In this document: piece by piece, positions 43,271 to 52,460 of the stretch | Layout: every line of letters starts with the position of its first letter | How positions within the stretch are numbered: position 1 is the first letter of the stretch | Assembly: GCA_965657165.1 (NCBI GenBank) | Contig: CBFHNG010000004.1 | Coordinates: forward strand, 1-53,353 | Source: UBA3537 sp965657165 | GTDB taxonomy: Bacteria; Bacteroidota; Bacteroidia; Flavobacteriales; Flavobacteriaceae | Direction: 5' to 3' | DNA length: 53,353 nucleotides | Notes under the pieces: generated by a model | What the model was told of the DNA's origin: nothing | Database searches by the model: none | The model's input: only the letters and a program-made list of their open reading frames with translations | Program-made: the position numbers and the translations under genes

Positions 43271-44620
43271 ATGAAGAAGATCATATTTTTAACCTTAGCA
43301 TTTGCCATTTTCAGCAGTTGTGGTTCTAGAGATAAAGGAGAACTTGTTGGTGTTAAAGGCAAAAGATGGCATCCTGAGAAGCCTTATGGAATGAGTCTCA
43401 TTCCAGGTGGTGCATTTGTGATGGGTAAAGCTGATGATGACGTTGTTGATTTACAAGACGCTCCAACCAAAACTGTTACTGTGCGTTCTTTTTACATGGA
43501 CGAAACAGAAATCACAAATAGCGAATATCGTCAATTTGTGCATTGGGTCAGAGATTCTATTTTGAGAGAAAAACTTGCAGAAATGGCCGATTTAGAAGGA
43601 AAAACTTCAGAAGATGAAGGTATTGGTCAATTTGCATATCTTGATTCTGGAGATGAAGAAGAGTTGACACCTTACCAACGCTATATGCTTGACACATATG
43701 GTGATGAGCAACGACAAATTAATAGAGATGTAGATCTCATTTTTGATACAGAGGATTATCCAGATGAGCTGTACGCAGAAGTCATGGATGGTATGCATTT
43801 ACCACCAGACGAGTGGTACAACGGTCAGCGTACATGGGATGTAGAACAATTTGTATTTGAATATACTTACATGGACATTGAAGAAGCTGCAAAATATAGA
43901 GAATTAAAACGTAGCGATTTTGTTGAAAAATATCCAGTAAAGGTATACCCAGACACAACCGTTTGGATTCGTGATTTTAAATATGCCTATAATGTTCCTA
44001 TGCTCAATGATTATTTTTGGCATGAAGCTTATGGTAATTATCCAGTAGTTGGAATTTCATTTGAACAAGCACAAGCTTTTTGTCAGTGGCGAACACTTTA
44101 CAAAAATGGCTATCAAAAATCCAAAGGGAAGCAAAACGTCAATATGTTTCGATTGCCCTCTGAGGCAGAGTGGGAATATGCTGCTCGTGGAGGTTTAGAT
44201 GGTGCGGCATTTCCTTGGGGTGGTCCTTATGCAAAAAATGACAGAGGTTGTTTCTTAGCAAATTTTAAACCCCTAAGAGGAAACTATGCAGCAGATCAGG
44301 CATTGTACACAGTAGAGGCAGATGCTTACGAACCCAACGACTACAATTTATATAATATGGCAGGGAACGTATCAGAGTGGGTAAACTCATCTTATGACGC
44401 ATCATCTTATGAATATTCTGCATCATTTAATCCCAATGTAAACGATAAAGATAACCCTCGAAAAGTTGTTCGTGGAGGCTCTTGGAAAGATGTTGCTTAT
44501 TTTCTTCAGGTAAGTTCTAGGGATTACGAACATGCAGATTCTGCACGAAGCTTTATTGGCTTCCGTACAGTTCAAGATTATCTTGGAACAGATGCTACTG
44601 CAAATGCAGCAACAAATTAA
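43271..44620 (+). CDS. gldK: type IX secretion/gliding lipoprotein GldK
   Basis: 449 residues. Signal peptide with lipobox AIFSSC, mature CGSRDKGELVGVKGKRWHPE. It carries a formylglycine-generating-enzyme-like (sulfatase-modifying) fold: SLIPGGAFVMGKADDD (about 42-57), YMDETEITNSEYRQFV (about 76-91), GNYPVVGISFEQAQAFCQW (about 256-274), FRLPSEAEWEYAARGG, NMAGNVSEWVNSS and VRGGSWKD. GldK forms the outer-membrane ring with GldN in the type IX machine. An additional acidic insert (about 110-190) is family-typical. First gene of gldK-gldL-gldM-gldN. Confidence 0.97.
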   Translation: MKKIIFLTLAFAIFSSCGSRDKGELVGVKGKRWHPEKPYGMSLIPGGAFVMGKADDDVVDLQDAPTKTVTVRSFYMDETEITNSEYRQFVHWVRDSILREKLAEMADLEGKTSEDEGIGQFAYLDSGDEEELTPYQRYMLDTYGDEQRQINRDVDLIFDTEDYPDELYAEVMDGMHLPPDEWYNGQRTWDVEQFVFEYTYMDIEEAAKYRELKRSDFVEKYPVKVYPDTTVWIRDFKYAYNVPMLNDYFWHEAYGNYPVVGISFEQAQAFCQWRTLYKNGYQKSKGKQNVNMFRLPSEAEWEYAARGGLDGAAFPWGGPYAKNDRGCFLANFKPLRGNYAADQALYTVEADAYEPNDYNLYNMAGNVSEWVNSSYDASSYEYSASFNPNVNDKDNPRKVVRGGSWKDVAYFLQVSSRDYEHADSARSFIGFRTVQDYLGTDATANAATN

Positions 44621-44663
44621 AAAAATAAACTAAAATTAACACTAAACTTATAAATTTAATATC

Positions 44664-45281
44664 ATGGCAAAAGAAGGTAAAATCACTATCACAAATATGG
44701 TCTACGGACTTGGTGCAGCAATTGTAATTGTTGGTGCTCTCTTTAAAATACAACACTGGCCATATGGCTCTGAAATCTTAACAATTGGGATGATTGTTGA
44801 AGCCTTAGTATTTACATATTCTGCTTTTGAACGTCAAAAAGGCGATTTAGATTGGTCTCTTGTGTACCCAGAACTGACAGGTGGATCAGCAAAAGCAAAA
44901 AAAGGAAAAGAAGAAACGCCAGAAGGTGTGCTTACCAAAAAACTAGATTCATTACTTAAGGAAGCTAAAATTGATGGCGCCCTTGTAAAAAGTTTGGGTG
45001 ATAGTATTCAGAACTTGAATGCAACGGCAGCCTCTATGGATGGATCAGTTGGAGCTTCAAAAAGCTATAATGAGCAAATGGCCAAGGCTACTGCCCAAAT
45101 GGAATCATTAAACAATTTATATTCAGCTCAACTAGAAAGTGCAAACAGACAATCTGAAATTAATGCAGAATCTATCGAAAATGCTCTCAAATTAAAAGAA
45201 CAAATGGAATCTTTAGCGTCCAATTTATCTTCCTTAAACGGAGTATATGGAGGTATGTTGACTGCGATGAACAACAAATAA
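44664..45281 (+). CDS. gldL: gliding motor protein GldL
   Basis: 205 residues. Two membrane helices at the N-terminus (MVYGLGAAIVIVGALFKIQ and ILTIGMIVEALVFTYSAFE), with charged Lys28 and Glu46 inside, as expected for the proton-driven GldLM motor, then a cytoplasmic coiled-coil with LDSLLKEAKIDGALVKSLGDSIQNL and Gln/Ala-rich helices. GldL surrounds the GldM dimer and uses the proton gradient. The stop codon is part of a perfect 14-bp inverted repeat that spans the spacer to gldM. Confidence 0.96.
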   Translation: MAKEGKITITNMVYGLGAAIVIVGALFKIQHWPYGSEILTIGMIVEALVFTYSAFERQKGDLDWSLVYPELTGGSAKAKKGKEETPEGVLTKKLDSLLKEAKIDGALVKSLGDSIQNLNATAASMDGSVGASKSYNEQMAKATAQMESLNNLYSAQLESANRQSEINAESIENALKLKEQMESLASNLSSLNGVYGGMLTAMNNK

Positions 45282-45329
45282 TTAGTTTTTATTAAAACTA
45301 TATTTAGATAACTAAAAAAACTAATTATT
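45277..45329 (+). promoter_or_regulatory. 14-bp perfect inverted repeat filling the gldL-gldM junction
   Basis: AATAATTAGTTTTT (45277-45290) is exactly complementary to AAAAACTAATTATT (45316-45329). The left arm contains the gldL stop codon, the right arm ends at the base before the gldM ATG. The left arm also pairs with AAAACTA (45294-45300) as a competing seven-bp hairpin (TAGTTTT, loop TATT). In an mRNA the long stem would cover the ribosome landing site of gldM. Confidence 0.75.
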
Positions 45330-46901
45330 ATGGCAGGAGGAAAAGTATCTGCAAGACAGAAAATGATAAACTTGATGTATTTGGTATTCATTGCAATGAT
45401 GGCCATGAATATGTCAAAAGAGGTGCTCTCAGCTTTTGGGTTAATGGAAGCAAAATTTGCAGAGTCTAATGTGACTACTACAGAAACCAATGAAGCATTA
45501 CTTAATGATTTAATAACCAAAGGCGACGAAAAGCCAGAGGAATTTGCGGTGGCTGCAAACAAAGCCCAGCAAATTAATGTAATTTCTGAAGATTTTTATA
45601 ATTACATTGAAACTCTCAAGGTAGATCTTTTGAAAAATGGAGGATACACAATTGATGCAGAAACAGGGAAATTACCTTTTGAAGCTATGGACAAAACTGA
45701 CATTCTTGACGAAATGTGGTTTACTGGCGATCGTGTTACTAAAGCAGGCGCAGCAGTATTGGCAAGAATTGAACAATACAAATCTGATGTCAAAGGCGTA
45801 TTAGGAACTGACGTTAAGTACAAAAAAGCTGTTGAACGATTTGAGAAACGATTTAGTACCGAAAAAGTTACAAACAAAGACGGAAAAAAAATAGACTGGT
45901 TGGATTACAACTACAAAGGGTTTCCAGCGATTGCATCGTACACAAAGCTAACAGCCATGCAAAACGATGTGAAAGTAACAGAAGCAAGCATGTTTAACCT
46001 CTTTTTAGGAAATACATTAACAGAGGCAGTTTCATTGAAAAACTATCAAGCCATCGTTCTAGCTAATAAATCTGCATTTTTTGCAGGAGAAAAGTTTCAG
46101 GGAAAAGTAGTTCTAGGGAAATATGCCAATGTAACGCCAACTAAATTGGTTGTTCAAGGTCAAGAAATTAATATTGCTAGTGCAATTGATTCTACTGGTG
46201 CAGCAACGCTCGACTTCAATGTTGGTAATATCGGAGAAAAATCTATTGATGGACAATTCACTTTTCTTGAAGATGGTAAGCCACTAGAAATCCCTATTGT
46301 TGGTAACTATGTTGTTGTACCGCGACCTAAAGAAGCCTCTGTGGCAGCGGATAAAATGAATGTCCTTTACCGAGGTTTAGAAAACCCCATGACGATTTCA
46401 TTTGCAGGAGTTCCAGATAGTAAAGTTTCTGTTTCTGCACCTGGATTGCGAAAAGCTGGAGGACAGGGTAAATACTTTATCAACCCACCCGCTGGAAGTA
46501 ATAACTTAATCGTCAGCGTGACCGCAACACTTGATGATGGAAATAAAGTAAATTCTAAAAAGTCTTTCAGAGTTAAAAATATTCCTAAACCAGAAGGTAA
46601 AATTGCTGGAAAGAGTGGATCAGTTAAGCTTAACAAACGAGACGTGACAACATCTCGTGTCCTTGCAGATTTTGGAGATTTTGTCTACGATTTAAATCCA
46701 ACAGTTTCGGCTTTTGATTTGACAGTACTAGGTGAAACAATTACTGTTTCTGGTAACAGAATGAACCAAATCGCTAAAGATTTGATAAATAATGCACCTA
46801 GACGATCTATGGTGATTATTGACAATATTAAGGTGAGAGTTAAAGGGGTAAATGTTCCCATAAAACCTGCATCTGCAATAACAATAACATTAACAAATTA
46901 A
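45330..46901 (+). CDS. gldM: gliding motor/T9SS periplasmic rod protein GldM
   Basis: 523 residues. An N-terminal membrane helix with MINLMYLVFIAMMAMNMSKEVL (in about 12-33) follows a short basic stretch; the rest is periplasmic, a chain of four domains, typical of GldM. Recognisable points: FNVGNIGEKSIDGQFTF (about 292-308), VVPRPKEASVAADKMNVLYRG-like stretch at about 330-350, and the C-terminal VKGVNVPIKPASAITITL. It transmits motor rotation from GldL to the GldKN ring. Four bases separate it from gldN. Confidence 0.97.
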   Translation: MAGGKVSARQKMINLMYLVFIAMMAMNMSKEVLSAFGLMEAKFAESNVTTTETNEALLNDLITKGDEKPEEFAVAANKAQQINVISEDFYNYIETLKVDLLKNGGYTIDAETGKLPFEAMDKTDILDEMWFTGDRVTKAGAAVLARIEQYKSDVKGVLGTDVKYKKAVERFEKRFSTEKVTNKDGKKIDWLDYNYKGFPAIASYTKLTAMQNDVKVTEASMFNLFLGNTLTEAVSLKNYQAIVLANKSAFFAGEKFQGKVVLGKYANVTPTKLVVQGQEINIASAIDSTGAATLDFNVGNIGEKSIDGQFTFLEDGKPLEIPIVGNYVVVPRPKEASVAADKMNVLYRGLENPMTISFAGVPDSKVSVSAPGLRKAGGQGKYFINPPAGSNNLIVSVTATLDDGNKVNSKKSFRVKNIPKPEGKIAGKSGSVKLNKRDVTTSRVLADFGDFVYDLNPTVSAFDLTVLGETITVSGNRMNQIAKDLINNAPRRSMVIIDNIKVRVKGVNVPIKPASAITITLTN

Positions 46902-46905
46902 AATT

Positions 46906-47955
46906 ATGAATCGTTTACCTCTATTTCTATTCGTTTTATCATTTATTGGTTTTAGTCAGGCTAATATTTTGAATGCAAAATCGCCAGACGAAATTGGAAT
47001 AGCCAATGCCTTTGATGAGGTTGATTCTGATGAATCACCTCTTGCGTATGGATATATCAGCGATAAAGATGTTTTGTTCTCCAAAACTATATGGGAAGAG
47101 ATCAATCTTGATGAGCGTGTCAACTTCCCTATGTATTATCCGATTGATACTTTGGTTGTTGGGAATGAAAGAAGACCATTAATTCACTTTCTCTTAAAAG
47201 GAGCTTTAGAAGGCGACTACACCGTTTATAAGAAGGATAACTTTAAAGACATCTTGCCCATTGATGATTTAAATAGAAGAATGAGTTACAGACAAATCCG
47301 TTCTGGTGACTCTGACAATTTTATAGGTTTAGAGAGAATTAATAGTCAAGGAGGTTATGAACAATTTCTGGTTGCAAATGGTATTGACGTCGGTGAATAC
47401 GCCAATATTGATGAATCAAATTTTGATAACGATAAGTTTAATGAATATAATGCAAAAATGGAAGACCTAATCTTCGAAAATAATCTTCTTTCAGAAGAAG
47501 AATATTCTGAAGAAATATTTGGCTATGCTGATGTGGTAAAATATAAATTAAAAGGAGTTTGGTATTTTGACAAAAGGCAGTCAGATTTGCGTTATCGGCC
47601 AATTGCAATTGCACCTATTGTAATTACTCCAAAATCTAAAGCCATTATGCAAGACATTAATGACCCCAACATTAAACCTGATTATGTCGAATTGTTTTGG
47701 ATTTTTTATCCTGATGTTAGAAATATACTTCATGAGGGACTAGCATTTAACGACAAGAATACATCAAAGCCAATTTCTTTTGATCATTTAATTAATTCAA
47801 GACGTTTTTCTGCATATATATACAAAGAGGATAATGTATATGAGGATCGTGAAATCAACGACTATATTTCTGAAAATGCACTTATGCAACTTCTTGAATC
47901 ACAACGCATTAAAGAAAAAATTAGAAATTTAGAACAAGACATGTGGAGTTATTAA
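46906..47955 (+). CDS. gldN: gliding/T9SS ring protein GldN
   Basis: 349 residues. Signal peptide MNRLPLFLFVLSFIGFSQAN, then the GldN pattern: ISDKDVLFSKTIWEEINLDER (about 53-73), NFPMYYPID, VKYKLKGVWYFDKRQSDLRYR (about 210-230), APIVITPKSKAIMQDINDP, ELFWIFYPDVRNILHEG and RIKEKIRNLEQDMWSY at the end. GldN makes the outer-membrane-side ring with GldK. Last gene of gldKLMN; a terminator follows. Confidence 0.97.
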   Translation: MNRLPLFLFVLSFIGFSQANILNAKSPDEIGIANAFDEVDSDESPLAYGYISDKDVLFSKTIWEEINLDERVNFPMYYPIDTLVVGNERRPLIHFLLKGALEGDYTVYKKDNFKDILPIDDLNRRMSYRQIRSGDSDNFIGLERINSQGGYEQFLVANGIDVGEYANIDESNFDNDKFNEYNAKMEDLIFENNLLSEEEYSEEIFGYADVVKYKLKGVWYFDKRQSDLRYRPIAIAPIVITPKSKAIMQDINDPNIKPDYVELFWIFYPDVRNILHEGLAFNDKNTSKPISFDHLINSRRFSAYIYKEDNVYEDREINDYISENALMQLLESQRIKEKIRNLEQDMWSY

Positions 47956-47976
47956 TTCCATTTGTTGTGAATAAAC

Positions 47977-48004
47977 AAAAACCCTTTAATTAAAGGGTTT
48001 TTTT
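47977..48004 (+). terminator. terminator of gldKLMN
   Basis: ACCCTTTAATTAAAGGGT is a perfect palindrome (stem ACCCTTTAA/TTAAAGGGT) with a preceding A run and following T run. It closes the gldKLMN unit 22 bases after gldN. Confidence 0.9.
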
Positions 48005-48033
48005 ATTTTTGTTATAAATCAACACTCTGTTAA

Positions 48034-49044
48034 ATGAAAAAAATTATAATACTAATAATTGCTTTTGTTCATTGCTCTTTACTCTGTCAATGTATTGAAG
48101 GAAACTGTCAAAACGATTTTGGAACATATATATATGAAAGAAGCAATCTATATGACCGCTACGAAGGTCAATGGGAAAATGGTCAAATGAATGGTACGGG
48201 TAAACTGTATTTTAGTAATGGATGGACTTTTGAGGGGGAAATAAAAAACGATTCTATCAGTGGAGAGGGAAAATTAGAATCGGATTCATTTTTAAAAAAA
48301 GGGATATTAAATGAAATACATGATGATAATAAAGTCTACATCCTATTAAATGGTCCTAATGGTCTCTATATTGATAAATTAAATTCTATTACTTATGATG
48401 GAAATTTTATAGATGATAAGCTGAATGGCGAAGGGGAGATTAGATATGAGTCTTATACATTAACTGGTAATTTCACTGATAATAAACTAGAAGGAAAAGG
48501 AATTATTCAATTTATTAATGGAGATAGGTTTGAAGGAATTTTTAAAAATGGAAAAAGAAACGGATACGGTGTTCAAAAAACAGCAAAAGGAGGAGAGCTT
48601 CGAGGACGATGGATGAATGATGAATTTATTGATGGCTCAGACTATGATAATCCAAATGCTATTGACCTAATTGTAGATGGACCAGGAGCTTATAGCATCC
48701 TAGTCAACTTTCAAGGACAGCTAACAATTCCTATGATTTTGGATACTGGTGCTGATTTGGTTTTATTGAAAAGAGAGAATTTTTCATCACTTTTAGCAGA
48801 GGGTAATATTAAAGAAATAATTACTGATAATGCTAATTTCTCAGATGCTAGCGGTAATACAAACAAAGGAATTATTTATGTAATTAGTGAGATTACAATT
48901 GGGAACTTTACAATTTCAAATGTTCCTTGTGCTGTGAACCCTTTAGCAGACCAGGCGCCTAATCTTTTAGGAATGAGTGCGCTAAGAAAACTAGGAGACT
49001 ATATTAAAATTGACTTTAACAAAAACCAATTAATAGTCGATTAA
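48034..49044 (+). CDS. MORN-repeat and retropepsin-like aspartic protease fusion, exported
   Basis: 336 residues. Signal peptide MKKIIILIIAFVHCSLLCQC. MORN-type repeats follow: YEGQWENGQMNGTGKLYFSN (about 43-62), FEGEIKNDSISGEGKL, YDGNFIDDKLNGEGEI (about 129-144), TGNFTDNKLEGKGIIQFING and FEGIFKNGKRNGYGV. A C-terminal single-lobe aspartic protease domain has TIPMILDTGADLVLLKRE (about 230-247, Asp-Thr-Gly) and the second family signal PNLLGMSALRKLGDYIKIDF (about 309-328). The fold requires dimerisation for a full active site. It starts after the gldKLMN terminator and is ten bases before an FAD oxidoreductase; its partner is unknown. Confidence 0.85.
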   Translation: MKKIIILIIAFVHCSLLCQCIEGNCQNDFGTYIYERSNLYDRYEGQWENGQMNGTGKLYFSNGWTFEGEIKNDSISGEGKLESDSFLKKGILNEIHDDNKVYILLNGPNGLYIDKLNSITYDGNFIDDKLNGEGEIRYESYTLTGNFTDNKLEGKGIIQFINGDRFEGIFKNGKRNGYGVQKTAKGGELRGRWMNDEFIDGSDYDNPNAIDLIVDGPGAYSILVNFQGQLTIPMILDTGADLVLLKRENFSSLLAEGNIKEIITDNANFSDASGNTNKGIIYVISEITIGNFTISNVPCAVNPLADQAPNLLGMSALRKLGDYIKIDFNKNQLIVD

Positions 49045-49053
49045 ATTTATCAA

Positions 49054-50094
49054 ATGAAAGTTGATTACCTTATTGTAGGTTCGGGGATTGCTGGGCTGAT
49101 GCTCTGTGAACAATTGCGTACTCGAGGAATTTCTTTTATAGTTGTAAGTAACACCTCTCAGCAAGCTTCAATTGTTGCAAGTGGCCTTTACAATCCTGTA
49201 GTCCTCAAACGCTTCAATATGGCGTGGAATGCAGATCTGCACGTTCCTGTAGCACTTTCTGCTTATAAAAAATTAGAGGCTCTGTTGGGAGTTAAAATAG
49301 ACATTCAACGTCCAATTTATAGAATATTTAATTCAATTAAAGAACAAAATAATTGGTTTTTGGCTTGCGATAAACCAAAGTTGCAACAATTTTTAGTTCC
49401 AAAAATCATGGAAAACAACAATCCAAATGTTCGAGCACCTTTTGGCTATGGAGAAGTTCAATTCACAGGGAGAGTAGACACCAAATTACTTTTGAACTCA
49501 TACCGTAATTATTTAAATTCTAAAGATTTATTTATTGAAGAAACTTTTGATTATTCTGCAATAAATGTGACAAATGAAGTTCAGTATAAAGGAATTAATG
49601 CCAAAAATCTCATTTTCGCCGAAGGCTTTGGAATGAAAAAAAATCCATTTTTTAATACACTACCTTTGGAAGGAACAAAGGGAGAATTATTGGTCATTCA
49701 TGCACCAGATTTAAAATCAAATGTGATTTTAAAATCAAGTGTTTTTGTAATCCCTATTGGTAATGACAATTACCTTGTTGGTTCTACTTATGCTTGGAAT
49801 GATTACAGCAATAAGCCAACAGAATCTGCTAAAAATGAAATTTTAGAAAAACTTCAAAAAGTGATTTCGTGTTCTTTTAAAGTTGTTCATCAACGTGCTG
49901 GAATTCGTCCAACAGTTGTAGATCGTCGCCCATTAGTGGGTCAGCACAAAACACATAAAAATTTATTGGTCTTGAATGGTCTTGGCAGTCGAGGTGTACT
50001 TATAGCACCAAGTATTGCCAAAGATTTAATTGCTTATATAGAAGATGGGGTTCCACTTCCAGATGAAATTGATATCAATAGATTTAAGTCTTAG
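49054..50094 (+). CDS. FAD-dependent oxidoreductase (DAO family)
   Basis: 346 residues. The Rossmann motif VDYLIVGSGIAGLMLCEQL (about 3-21) binds FAD, and the amine oxidase/DAO C-terminal region has NYLVGSTYAWND (about 241-252), VVHQRAGIRPTVVDRRPLVG (about 276-295) and LNGLGSRGVLIAPSIAKDL (about 308-326). It is similar to D-amino-acid oxidase/glycine oxidase type enzymes; substrate unknown. Its last 11 bases overlap the 3' end of the converging DUF983 gene. Confidence 0.88.
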   Translation: MKVDYLIVGSGIAGLMLCEQLRTRGISFIVVSNTSQQASIVASGLYNPVVLKRFNMAWNADLHVPVALSAYKKLEALLGVKIDIQRPIYRIFNSIKEQNNWFLACDKPKLQQFLVPKIMENNNPNVRAPFGYGEVQFTGRVDTKLLLNSYRNYLNSKDLFIEETFDYSAINVTNEVQYKGINAKNLIFAEGFGMKKNPFFNTLPLEGTKGELLVIHAPDLKSNVILKSSVFVIPIGNDNYLVGSTYAWNDYSNKPTESAKNEILEKLQKVISCSFKVVHQRAGIRPTVVDRRPLVGQHKTHKNLLVLNGLGSRGVLIAPSIAKDLIAYIEDGVPLPDEIDINRFKS

Positions 50095-50476
50095 ACTTGT
50101 TGGCCAAATTGGGGTCATAGCTCATAAAAAGATTAATCCAAATATTTCTGGATAACCGCATAATGACAGGCATAAAACCAACTAATGTTCCAACAATACA
50201 AAAAAATGCAACCATAAGGCTAGTTCCCAAAAATAGGTTGGAAATAATAAATGCTGCTACAGCAAAAGCAATACCAACAGCGTAGCTTACATACATAGAC
50301 CCATAAAAGAACGAGGGTTCTATTTTATATTTTGTATCACAATGATTGCAACAGTCATGCATTTTTAGAGTGTCAGAAAAGTGATACGGATTTTTATTCT
50401 TATACATAGATTCTTTATGACACTTTGGGCATTTTCCAAATAAAATAGAGTAGAGTGTATTTCCTTTTTTTAGCAT
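50084..50476 (-). CDS. DUF983 family membrane protein
   Basis: 130 residues from ATG at 50476 (MLKKGNTLYSILFGKCPKCHK); the ATG 30 bases upstream is nearly at a TACTTTTG element (50504-50511), so this shorter start fits better. N-terminal zinc-ribbon-like cysteines CPKCHKESMYK and DCCNHCDTKYK, then two or three membrane segments (SYAVGIAFAVAAFIISNLFLG, LMVAFFCIVGTLVGFMPVIM). Function unknown. It converges with and overlaps the FAD oxidoreductase gene. Confidence 0.88.
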   Translation of the reverse strand: MLKKGNTLYSILFGKCPKCHKESMYKNKNPYHFSDTLKMHDCCNHCDTKYKIEPSFFYGSMYVSYAVGIAFAVAAFIISNLFLGTSLMVAFFCIVGTLVGFMPVIMRLSRNIWINLFMSYDPNLANKSKT

Positions 50477-50546
50477 TGGAATTTGGTTATTTTTGCACTG
50501 CTTCAAAAGTACAAAAATGTAATTAATTTGAAGTTTATATTATAAA

Positions 50547-52460
50547 ATGCTAAACGTCCACCAACTTACAATTTCTTTTCAAGGCGAAGACCTTTTTGAA
50601 AACATATCGTTTCGCTTACAATCTGGACACCGTGTGGGATTGATTGGAAAAAATGGTGCTGGAAAATCCACTCTACTCAAAATTATTTCTGGTGAACTGG
50701 AACACAATTCTGGTCAAATCAGTTTTGAAAAAAAGGATTTAAAAATCGGATTTTTAAAACAGGATATTGATTTTGTTTATGGGCGTACCATTTTGGAAGA
50801 ATCTTATGAGGCCTTCTCAGAACTTAAAGCACTTGAGCGTCAATTAGAAAACATCAACACACAGTTAGCTGAGCGCACCGATTATGAAAGTGAAAGTTAC
50901 CACGATTTGATGGTTGATTTGAACGAGGTACAACAACAATACGAAATTTTAGGGGGTTATAATTATCAAGGTGAAACAGAGAAAATTCTTATTGGATTAG
51001 GTTTTAAAAGAGAAGATTTTGATAAGCTTACGGATACATTTTCTGGCGGTTGGCGTATGCGTATAGAATTGGCTAAATTACTACTTCAGCAAAATGATAT
51101 CCTTCTTTTGGATGAACCTACCAACCATTTGGATATCGAATCGATCATTTGGTTGGAACAATTTTTAAAAAATTATTCAGGGGCAGTTGTGATTGTTTCG
51201 CACGATAAAATGTTTTTGGATAACGTTACAAATCGCACTATAGAAATTGTTTTAGGTCAAATTTATGATATGCCTAAACCTTACACCAAGTATTTAAAAC
51301 TTCGTACCGAACAAAAATCTTTGCAAATTGCAGCACAAAAAAATCAACAAAAACAGATAGAACAAACCGAAAAGTTGATTGAAAAATTTAGAGCCAAAGC
51401 TTCCAAAGCCACTATGGCGCAATCGCTCATTAAGAAATTAGACAAAATAGAACGCATTCGTGTGGATGAAGACGACAATAGCGTGATGAGTGTGCGTTTT
51501 CCAATTTCAATTCAACCTGGAAAAGTTGTTTTGGAAGCTCATAATGTTTCAAAGTCTTATGATGACTTAGACGTTTTAAAACATGTTGATTTAATGGTTG
51601 AAAGAGGTCAGAAAGTTGCCTTTGTAGGTCAGAATGGACAAGGAAAATCTACACTGGCCAAAATTTTAGTTGGAGAACTTTCCGCAGAAGGAAATATCAA
51701 GTTGGGGCATAATGTGCAAGTCGGCTATTTTGCCCAAAATCAAGCCGAATATTTGGATGGAAAAAAGACGGTTTTGGATACCATGATTGATGAAGCCAAT
51801 GAAACCAACCGTTCCAAAGTACGTGATATTTTAGGGGCGTTTTTGTTTCGTGGAGAGGCCGTAGAGAAGTACGTTAGTGTATTATCTGGAGGGGAGCGTA
51901 ACAGGTTGGCTTTAGCCAAATTATTGCTAAAACCACTTAATGTTTTGGTGATGGATGAGCCTACAAACCACCTAGACATTCAGTCTAAAAACGTATTAAA
52001 ATCTGCTTTACAAAACTTTGAAGGCACATTACTTCTGGTGTCACACGACCGTGAGTTTTTACAAGGTTTAAATGATATCGTGTATGAGTTTAAAGATCAA
52101 AAAATCAAACCTTATTTAGGCGATATCGACTATTATTTGGAACAGCGTCAATTGGAAAATTTGCGTGAAGCTGAACGTAAAACAATTGTAAAAACAGAAT
52201 CCAAAAAAAGCAGAAATAAGCAGTCCTATGAAGCTCAAAAACAATTAAAATCGTTGAACAATCGCTTGAGTAAGGTAGAGTCTTCCATTTCTTCTTTGGA
52301 AAAAGAAATTAAAGCCATTGATTTAGAACTCGAAATCAATTATGACAAAACAGTTGCAGACCCTAATTTTTTTAATACTTATCAAGCAAAAAAAGCAAAG
52401 TTAGAGGAACTCATGAGCCAGTGGGAGGCGCTTACAGAATCAATAGAACAACACAATTAA
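50547..52460 (+). CDS. ABC-F family ATPase
   Basis: 637 residues with two ABC domains and no membrane segment. First: Walker A GLIGKNGAGKSTLLK (about 32-46), signature FSGGWRMR (about 165-172), Walker B ILLLDEPTNHLD. A linker KFRAKASKATMAQSLIKKLDKIERI follows (about 280-304). Second: FVGQNGQGKSTLAK (about 360-373), LSGGERNRLALAKLL, VLVMDEPTNHLD. A C-terminal coiled coil (LKSLNNRLSKVESSISSLEKEIKA) is like that of Uup. ABC-F proteins act on the ribosome; the exact subgroup is not certain. A TATTTTTG element (50488-50495) lies 50 bases upstream. Confidence 0.92.
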   Translation: MLNVHQLTISFQGEDLFENISFRLQSGHRVGLIGKNGAGKSTLLKIISGELEHNSGQISFEKKDLKIGFLKQDIDFVYGRTILEESYEAFSELKALERQLENINTQLAERTDYESESYHDLMVDLNEVQQQYEILGGYNYQGETEKILIGLGFKREDFDKLTDTFSGGWRMRIELAKLLLQQNDILLLDEPTNHLDIESIIWLEQFLKNYSGAVVIVSHDKMFLDNVTNRTIEIVLGQIYDMPKPYTKYLKLRTEQKSLQIAAQKNQQKQIEQTEKLIEKFRAKASKATMAQSLIKKLDKIERIRVDEDDNSVMSVRFPISIQPGKVVLEAHNVSKSYDDLDVLKHVDLMVERGQKVAFVGQNGQGKSTLAKILVGELSAEGNIKLGHNVQVGYFAQNQAEYLDGKKTVLDTMIDEANETNRSKVRDILGAFLFRGEAVEKYVSVLSGGERNRLALAKLLLKPLNVLVMDEPTNHLDIQSKNVLKSALQNFEGTLLLVSHDREFLQGLNDIVYEFKDQKIKPYLGDIDYYLEQRQLENLREAERKTIVKTESKKSRNKQSYEAQKQLKSLNNRLSKVESSISSLEKEIKAIDLELEINYDKTVADPNFFNTYQAKKAKLEELMSQWEALTESIEQHN

